From UBA7803 sp041686955 (GTDB taxonomy: Bacteria > Pseudomonadota > Gammaproteobacteria > Pseudomonadales > Azotimanducaceae): a stretch of DNA of 60,562 nt. Positions 57,842-60,562 of this stretch are shown one piece after another (the first letter of the stretch is position 1; every line of letters begins with the position of its first letter). Below the pieces are notes generated by a model, which was not told the DNA's origin, did not search any database, and saw only the letters and a program-made list of their open reading frames with translations. The DNA lies in assembly GCA_041686955.1 (NCBI GenBank), contig JAWLCV010000018.1, positions 1 through 60,562 on the forward strand. The letters are read 5' to 3'. Position numbers and translations under genes: made by a program.

Positions 57842-59037
57842 CGCTGATGGACAAGTTCGCCGCGCACCGCCAGCGTCAGCGGGAGCTGGGGGAGGCGGGC
57901 GCCGATCCCACCCACGTGGTGATGGAGCGCATGCTGTCGGCCACCGAGGCCGTGATCGGCGGGCGCCGCACTCTGCTGGCCGGTACCAACAACTACCTCG
58001 GCCTCACCTTCGACCCCGAGTGCATCGCCGCCGGTCAGGAGGCGTTGGAGCAGTTCGGCACCGGCACCACCGGCTCGCGCATGGCCAACGGCAACTATCG
58101 GGGCCACGAGCTGCTCGAGCGGGAGCTCGCCGACTTCTACGGCTACCCTTACGCGGTGGTGTTCTCCACCGGCTACTCCGCCAACCTGGGGGCGCTGACG
58201 GCGCTGCTGGAGCCGGGCGACTGCGTGCTGCTGGATGCGGACGCCCACGCCAGCCTCTACGACGGCTGCCGCATGACCGGGGCGGAGGTGTATCGCTTCC
58301 GGCACAACGATCCGGAAAGCCTGGAGAAGCGGTTGCGCCGTCTGGGCGACCGCGCCAGCCGGACTCTGGTGGTGACCGAGGGCCTGTTCAGCGTCCTCGG
58401 CGACAAGGCGCCTCTGGCGGAGATGGTGGAGATCAAGGACCGCTACGGTGCCTACCTGTTCGTGGACGAAGCCCATTCGCTGGGGGTCTACGGAGAGCGC
58501 GGCCGCGGCGTGGCGGAAGAGGACGGGGTGCTGGACCGGGTGGACTTCATCGTCGGCACGTTCTCCAAGAGCCTCGGCGCCACCGGCGGCTACTGCGTCA
58601 GCCGCCACGACGCGCTGGCGCTGTTCCGCTTCGCCAGCCGGCCGTACATCTTCACCGCCTCGCCGTGCCCCTCGGTGGTGGCGACCACCCGGGTGGCCTT
58701 GCGGCTGGTGCGGGAGCGCCCGGAGATCCGCGAGCGGTTGTGGGACAACGCCCGGGCCCTGCACCGGGGGCTCGGCGATCTCGGCCTGGTCCTCGGGGCC
58801 ACGGTGAGCCCGGTGGTGGCCGTGCGCTTCGACGAGAAGGAGCGTGCGCTGGCCACCTGGCGCACACTGCTGGAGTCCGGGATCTACACCAACCTGATGA
58901 TGCCGCCGGCGTCCCCGGACGGTTCGAGCCTGCTGCGCTGCAGCGCCAGCGCCGGCCACACGCCGGAGCAGATCCAGATAATCGTCGAAGGCTTCCGCCG
59001 GGCGGTGGCGGTCACCGACGAGCCGCCGGGCGGCTGA
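57838..59037 (+). CDS. spt: serine palmitoyltransferase-like alpha-oxoamine synthase
   Basis: A 399-residue PLP enzyme. It has GTNNYLGLTFDPE, FGTGTTGSRMANGNYRGHELLE, FVDEAHSLGVYGERGRG (PLP-ring His/Asp region) and FSKSLGATGGYC (Schiff-base Lys). Alpha-oxoamine synthases include KBL, BioF, HemA and SPT. The adjacent ACP and acyl-ACP synthetase, with no biotin or threonine genes, favour SPT, which condenses serine with an acyl thioester to 3-ketosphinganine. It closes the rightward operon; 44 bp separate it from a converging gene. Confidence 0.85.
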   Translation: MTLMDKFAAHRQRQRELGEAGADPTHVVMERMLSATEAVIGGRRTLLAGTNNYLGLTFDPECIAAGQEALEQFGTGTTGSRMANGNYRGHELLERELADFYGYPYAVVFSTGYSANLGALTALLEPGDCVLLDADAHASLYDGCRMTGAEVYRFRHNDPESLEKRLRRLGDRASRTLVVTEGLFSVLGDKAPLAEMVEIKDRYGAYLFVDEAHSLGVYGERGRGVAEEDGVLDRVDFIVGTFSKSLGATGGYCVSRHDALALFRFASRPYIFTASPCPSVVATTRVALRLVRERPEIRERLWDNARALHRGLGDLGLVLGATVSPVVAVRFDEKERALATWRTLLESGIYTNLMMPPASPDGSSLLRCSASAGHTPEQIQIIVEGFRRAVAVTDEPPGG

Positions 59038-59081
59038 ACGCGGCGGTCAGTGCAAGGCGGCCCTCGGCGCAAGGCGGGGGG

Positions 59082-60050
59082 TCAGCGAAAGGCGCCGCGC
59101 CGGTACAGACGCCACAAGAGCGGCCAGGCGAAGATCAACGGGTGGTGACGCTGCCGCTCGGTGGGCGGAATGTAGATTCCGGAGTGACGCTGGATCTTCC
59201 ACAGCAGGTAGTCGAGCGGATCGTCGAAGGTCCCGGCTGCCTTGATCAGCCGCAGCACGCTCAGAGCCTTGCCCTGGACGCGGCGCAGCCGCCAGCCCAG
59301 ACGCACCCGGGCCTCGTTGGCCGGCGGGCGGCATCGGTAACTCCCATCCTCGGTCACGATCACCGCTGCGGCCCCGTCGAAACTTCCGGCGTAGGCCTGG
59401 AGCAGCGCGTCGAAGTGGCGAGCGTGGTGCTCGTAGACGGACGCTACGCCGGTCCGGCTTTCGGAGCGCAGCTCGCAGGTGTAGGTCAGGGCGAAGCCGT
59501 GGCGCCACAGCGAATCCGCCTGGAACACCTGGGGCAGCAGCGGCGCCACCCGCCGGACGAATGCGTGCACCGCCTCCCCCAGAGCCGCCGTCACCCGCCG
59601 GCGCACCTCCGGCGCCGCGGCGTAGACCAGGCCGCAGGGCTGGGTGAAGCGTGACCAGAAATACGACTGAAAGCGTCCCATGGCCTGCTCGAACTGGGCC
59701 AGGGTCATGGTGGCGTACTTGGCCCGAATGGCGGCGGACGCCGAAGTCGGCGGCAGCGCCACGTGGTAGACGTTGGGCGGCAGCAGGCGGTTGGCGGCGG
59801 CGTGCCAGCGCCGCGGCAGGCTGCGGAGGTCGTCCAGCAGCACGTAGAAATCCAGCAACGTGTCCCGCTTGCCGCGCAGGTAGGACCCGTACATGAGCAC
59901 CGCCGCCACGCGGCCGTGGTGGCGGCGCCGGATCTCTTCCACGAGACGCGCCACGTCCGGGTCGTCGTGGTGATCGAAGGCCGCGAGCTGGTTCCCGATC
60001 AGCGCCAGCAGGGGACCGTCGTCCCCGGTGACGCGATCAGGTGGCGGCAT
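59082..60050 (-). CDS. Tam41/Mmp37-like CTP:phosphatidate cytidylyltransferase
   Basis: A 322-residue protein of nucleotidyltransferase fold. LMYGSYLRGKRD, then LLDFYVLLDD and RRWHAAANRLLPPNVYHV match in order the Tam41 pattern YGSGV...hDFhF-hDD...WH-x2-N...HY. KYATMTLAQFEQAM...FWSRFTQP mirrors the KYGV-ST-L...AGRLQKP segment, and LIKAAGTFDDPLDYLLWK its C-terminal end. Tam41 makes CDP-diacylglycerol in mitochondria and is unrelated to CdsA. The match is by eye. Its start overlaps the CDP-alcohol transferase stop by 14 bp, so the pair is translationally coupled. Confidence 0.65.
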   Translation of the reverse strand: MPPPDRVTGDDGPLLALIGNQLAAFDHHDDPDVARLVEEIRRRHHGRVAAVLMYGSYLRGKRDTLLDFYVLLDDLRSLPRRWHAAANRLLPPNVYHVALPPTSASAAIRAKYATMTLAQFEQAMGRFQSYFWSRFTQPCGLVYAAAPEVRRRVTAALGEAVHAFVRRVAPLLPQVFQADSLWRHGFALTYTCELRSESRTGVASVYEHHARHFDALLQAYAGSFDGAAAVIVTEDGSYRCRPPANEARVRLGWRLRRVQGKALSVLRLIKAAGTFDDPLDYLLWKIQRHSGIYIPPTERQRHHPLIFAWPLLWRLYRRGAFR

Positions 60051-60562
60051 AGGCGCTCTGGGTGCCGGAAAACAGGCGATAGGCGCGGCCGTAGCGGGCT
60101 GCGGTGTCCGGCTCGGTGAGCCAGGAGGTGAGCGGTCCGCTGCGCAGCCGCACCGTCAGGCCCTGCAGCAGCCGCAGACACAGCACGGCGGAGGTTCCCG
60201 CCGTCCACAGCGCCACCGCCACCAGGCCCCAGTCCGGCCGCCCGACGAGCAACCCGGCGGTCAGGAGAATCATGCAGGGGTTGCGTCGTGCGGTGACGAG
60301 CCGGAAGTAAGCGTCGAAGGGGCGCCACGAGAAGATGCTGGCGTCGCCCAATGCGTGGAATAGCCCCTCCACCGCGCGGCCCACGATGTAGCCGCCGATG
60401 ATGAGGGCGAAGAGGTGGCCGAGCTGCAGCCCGAACACGGGCTGATAGCTGGCGAGCCCCACGCCCCACAGGTAGTACCAGAAGGGCGGATGGATGAGGT
60501 CCATGCCGTGGTCCAGCAGATGGCCGAAGCGGCTGGAGCGTACGGTCACCCGGGCGAGCTTG
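60037..60562 (-). CDS. CDP-alcohol phosphatidyltransferase, 5' end cut by window edge
   Basis: The fragment begins inside the family signature D-x2-DG-x2-AR-x8-G-x3-D-x3-D: the edge codons read KLARVTVRSSRFGHLLDHGM then Asp, giving AR, eight residues, G, three, D, three, D exactly. Only the first D-x2-DG lies outside. Membrane helices follow (PPFWYYLWGVGL; LFALIIGGYIVG; WGLVAVALWTAGTSAVL). The enzyme would move a phospho-alcohol between a CDP-activated molecule and an acceptor. Its coupling to the Tam41-like gene suggests use of a CDP-lipid. The acceptor alcohol is unknown. Confidence 0.82.
   Translation of the reverse strand, partial: KLARVTVRSSRFGHLLDHGMDLIHPPFWYYLWGVGLASYQPVFGLQLGHLFALIIGGYIVGRAVEGLFHALGDASIFSWRPFDAYFRLVTARRNPCMILLTAGLLVGRPDWGLVAVALWTAGTSAVLCLRLLQGLTVRLRSGPLTSWLTEPDTAARYGRAYRLFSGTQSAYAAT

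Noticed and set aside
57838..59037. BioF (8-amino-7-oxononanoate synthase) or KBL instead of SPT
   Set aside because: No biotin or threonine-degradation genes nearby, while the ACP, acyl-ACP synthetase and CerR-like genes fit sphingolipid synthesis. Not fully excluded without a phylogeny.
1..60562. CRISPR arrays, tRNA or rRNA genes, insertion sequences, prophage genes
   Set aside because: None seen: no regularly spaced repeats, no tRNA-like cloverleaf noticed by eye, and no transposase or integrase frames. A tRNA scan would be needed to be certain.

Overview
The window is a high-GC gammaproteobacterial chromosome segment that carries the replication origin. The evidence is the order mnmE-yidC-yidD-rnpA-rpmH / oriC / dnaA-dnaN-recF-gyrB, followed by plsC-gmhB, tag-lpxL, trkH/trkA-rsmB-fmt-def, a TsaP-like LysM gene, dprA, tsaC and aroE, then a coxB-coxA-cox11-coxC-surf1-ctaA-ctaB-sco block, then thrB-DUF2782-polA-engB-cytochrome c4-dsbA. 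This is very close to the gene order I know from both sides of the Pseudomonas origin, but the proteins and the accessory genes do not look like Pseudomonas itself. An Ectothiorhodospiraceae/Chromatiales-like or other deep gammaproteobacterium is plausible. The genus cannot be read from the sequence.

Layout. 1-9.3 kb: origin and replication core, with four DnaA-box-like 9-mers between rpmH and dnaA and two 16-bp parS-like palindromes inside recF. 9.3-22.5 kb: lipid A and core (plsC, gmhB, lpxL), DNA repair and uptake (tag, dprA), K+ uptake (trkA/trkH), translation start and tRNA/rRNA modification (fmt, def, rsmB, tsaC), purE, aroE and a YheV-like zinc ribbon protein. 22.5-31.4 kb: a complete caa3-type cytochrome c oxidase operon with its copper and heme A assembly genes, preceded by a perfect FNR/ANR-type palindrome and a strong sigma70-like promoter. 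31.4-33.7 kb: ergothioneine pair egtB-egtD, where egtB has no ordinary start codon. 33.7-41.1 kb: thrB, DUF2782, polA, engB, cytochrome c4, dsbA and an EEP-family hydrolase. 41.1-51.1 kb: accessory genes, including a type II quinohemoprotein alcohol dehydrogenase, a BON-OmpA protein with a coiled-coil partner, an MFS exporter divergent from a COG0212/NPP-phosphatase/AGPS-like operon across a 31-bp inverted repeat, and small hypotheticals. 51.1-54 kb: a 23-bp tandem repeat, two 100-N scaffold gaps and DNA polymerase II (polB).

54.8-60.6 kb is the most unusual part. It holds an acyl-ACP synthetase, an NAD-dependent epimerase-like reductase, an acyl carrier protein and a serine palmitoyltransferase-like enzyme, overlapping or closely spaced, in the same order as the ceramide genes of Caulobacter (aasR-cerR-acpR-spt). 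Converging on them is a pair on the other strand: a protein with the signature of the mitochondrial Tam41/Mmp37 CDP-diacylglycerol synthases, translationally coupled to a CDP-alcohol phosphatidyltransferase cut by the window edge. I infer a bacterial sphingolipid locus with its own CDP-lipid/head-group module, in an organism that also carries LPS genes. The AGPS-like flavoenzyme a few kb away adds to the impression of unusual membrane lipids.
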